Shown piece by piece: positions 63,078-64,000 of a DNA stretch of 64,000 nt. A program made the translations under genes and the position numbers. The notes under the pieces are model-generated. The model was not told where the DNA came from and ran no database searches. It worked only from the letters and a program-made list of their open reading frames with translations. Source of the DNA: Arcobacter_B sp049472135 (GTDB taxonomy: Bacteria > Campylobacterota > Campylobacteria > Campylobacterales > Arcobacteraceae); the NCBI RefSeq assembly GCF_049472135.1, contig NZ_JBMOVV010000001.1:248001-312000 (forward strand), read 5' to 3'. Numbering within the stretch: the first letter of the stretch is position 1; each line of letters begins with the position of its first letter.

Positions 63078-63133
63078 TGCAAAAACTATTTTAATTTGAT
63101 ACCTTTTTGACATATAATATAATTATAATCTGT

Positions 63134-63139
63134 TATAAT
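63134..63139 (+). promoter_or_regulatory. Extended -10 promoter of the Cache sensor gene
   Basis: TGTTATAAT (63131-63139), 29 nt before ATG 63168. An upstream TTGACA at 63107-63112 is too far (21 nt) for a standard spacer, and a second TATAAT at 63124-63129 is too near, so no -35 is claimed. It is the same extended -10 form as at 62889. Confidence 0.45.
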
Positions 63140-63167
63140 TGATTATAAATAAAAAAGGTTTCTTATA

Positions 63168-64000
63168 ATGAATGAAAATAATATCAAGAAATTAATAATA
63201 TCTATTCCTATTTTTGGTGTTATTTTAACAGCCTTTTTTTTAACTAACATATCAATTAATCAGCTTGAAACCTATTTTGAAAAAGAGAAGAATAAGTTAA
63301 TTCAAGAAGAGAAGATTAAACTAAAGAATCAAATAAAATCAAGAGTTTTAAATACAATTAATTTATTAGAAAAATCCTATGAACAAATCAATTTAAATGA
63401 AAAAAAAGAGATTAAAAGTACTGTTGATATAGCATATAAAATTATTGAAAAGGTATATTTAGAAAATAAAGGTTTATCGAAATCTAAAATAATAGAAAAA
63501 ATAAAAGAGGATTTAGAATATATAACTTTTTATAAAAACAAAGTTGGCTACTATTTTTTGTTTGACTATAATGGTACTTCACTTATGCACCCTCATAATG
63601 GAAAATATGAAGGTAAGAACTTCTTAATTCTTGATGATTTAGCTGCTCAAGATACAATACATCGTTTTTTAACTTTTTTAAAACATAAAGATGAAGGGTT
63701 TTTATCATGGAAATGGTTTAAACCAAATGAATCAATAACTAAAGAAAAAATCGGTTACCTTAAAAAATTTAAGCCTTTAGATGTTTTTGTTGGTAGTGCA
63801 AAATACGAAGAGGATATATACTTCTCAACAATGAAAAAGTTACAGGAACTGCTTAATATTATAAGCTTTGATAATCAAGGTTATATTTTTGCTTTTGATT
63901 ATACAGGAGTTACTATTTCACATGCACAAAAAAGTTTGTTAGGAAAAAATAGATGGCATTTAAACTTAGATGGGAAGTATGTAATTCAAGATATTGTTAA
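63168..64000 (+). CDS. Cache-domain membrane sensor protein, truncated by the window end
   Basis: 277 codons are visible. Membrane segment at about 8-28 (LIISIPIFGVILTAFFLTN), then a periplasmic part with two Cache-like blocks: KVGYYFLFDYNGTSLMH and later SFDNQGYIFAFDYTGVTIS, each near a VGSAKYEEDIYF-type strand. Such sensors feed histidine kinases, chemoreceptors or cyclases; the output module is outside the window. The start ATG 63168 is preceded by AAAAAGG. It is similar in plan to the kinase at 19253. Confidence 0.8.
   Translation, partial: MNENNIKKLIISIPIFGVILTAFFLTNISINQLETYFEKEKNKLIQEEKIKLKNQIKSRVLNTINLLEKSYEQINLNEKKEIKSTVDIAYKIIEKVYLENKGLSKSKIIEKIKEDLEYITFYKNKVGYYFLFDYNGTSLMHPHNGKYEGKNFLILDDLAAQDTIHRFLTFLKHKDEGFLSWKWFKPNESITKEKIGYLKKFKPLDVFVGSAKYEEDIYFSTMKKLQELLNIISFDNQGYIFAFDYTGVTISHAQKSLLGKNRWHLNLDGKYVIQDIV

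Larger units (their letters stand above)
62851..63167 (+). other. 317-nt intergenic region with a possible small RNA or leader
   Basis: Between dgt and the next sensor gene there is no protein gene of normal size. It contains, in order, an extended -10 box, a strong Shine-Dalgarno with a seven-codon ORF, an AT-rich stretch with two small hairpins (TCACT-ACAC-AGTGA, 62981-62994, and ATAAACA-AAGAC-TGTTTAT, 63000-63018), a strong terminator and a second extended -10 box. The layout fits a short transcript of about 170 nt from near 62901 to 63077. Whether it acts as an sRNA, an attenuator or a peptide gene is unknown. Confidence 0.5.

Noticed and set aside
62949..63090. A single longer peptide formed by reading through TAG 62946
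   Set aside because: There is no evidence for UAG decoding, and the frame crosses a strong terminator; kept only as an alternative in the findings.
1..64000. tRNA, rRNA, CRISPR array, insertion sequence or prophage
   Set aside because: I saw no cloverleaf with a TTCGAA-type loop, no regular spaced repeats, no transposase or integrase motifs and no flanking inverted repeats. Short TTCGAA matches (26229, 51654) are inside genes.

Overview
The window is a dense, strongly AT-rich stretch of bacterial chromosome with short intergenic gaps, many 1-20 nt overlaps between neighbouring genes and frequent TTG starts. Gene content points to a free-living, motile, Arcobacter-like member of the Campylobacterota: a flagellin-like gene at the left edge, many Cache-type sensor kinases and c-di-GMP proteins, a short ComEC without a beta-lactamase domain, a small class I cytochrome c, and rsmH followed by an FtsL-like gene. 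The genus is inferred; no rRNA or tRNA gene is present to fix it. No insertion sequence, prophage, CRISPR array or attachment site was seen.

Layout. 0-2.4 kb: flagellin-like fragment, DUF309 protein, DEDD exonuclease, DEAD-box helicase. 2.4-6.1 kb: periplasmic sugar-type binding protein with a membrane PAS-GGDEF-EAL protein. 6.1-10.7 kb: Na/phosphate symporter, Lys-rich small protein, HrpB helicase. 10.7-17.6 kb: DUF523/DUF1722 protein, DNA photolyase, CrtI-like oxidoreductase, LytS/LytTR pair, SRPBCC protein and ferrochelatase, which looks like a light or porphyrin stress module. 17.6-25.1 kb: signalling block (REC-REC-PAS-GGDEF, two Cache histidine kinases, REC-GGDEF-EAL). 25.1-31.2 kb: HU, an aldolase-fold protein without its zinc site, rsmH, FtsL-like, an RND permease and an unknown protein. 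31.1-32.6 kb: an ECF41-type sigma factor with its carboxymuconolactone-decarboxylase partner and a near-perfect ECF41 promoter. 32.6-37.2 kb: NlpC/P60 lipoprotein, CPBP protease, multi-span membrane protein, diguanylate cyclase, cytochrome c.

37.2-42 kb: an operon for B12-dependent glutamate mutase (S, E and reactivase L) ending in an AMP-forming ligase rather than methylaspartase. This is the best candidate for an undescribed pathway: it seems to make 3-methylaspartate and then activate it, not ferment it. A divergent EamA exporter lies beside it. 42.9-46.3 kb: PAS-GGDEF, DsbA-like and lipoprotein genes. 46.4-51.8 kb: rraA, gamma-glutamylcyclotransferase-like, TPR membrane protein and ovoA, a thiol (ovothiol) operon. 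51.8-62.9 kb: two poorly known proteins, ComEC, SbcCD, HD-GYP, Aat with a 55-residue partner, a K+ channel and dGTPase. 62.9-64 kb: a promoter, a seven-codon ORF and a strong terminator (a candidate small RNA or leader), then a truncated Cache sensor gene running off the edge.

Together, six proteins make, break or resemble enzymes of c-di-GMP, and three carry an Aer-like PAS, so sensing and second-messenger output dominate this region. All functional calls come from reading motifs by eye; no database search was run.
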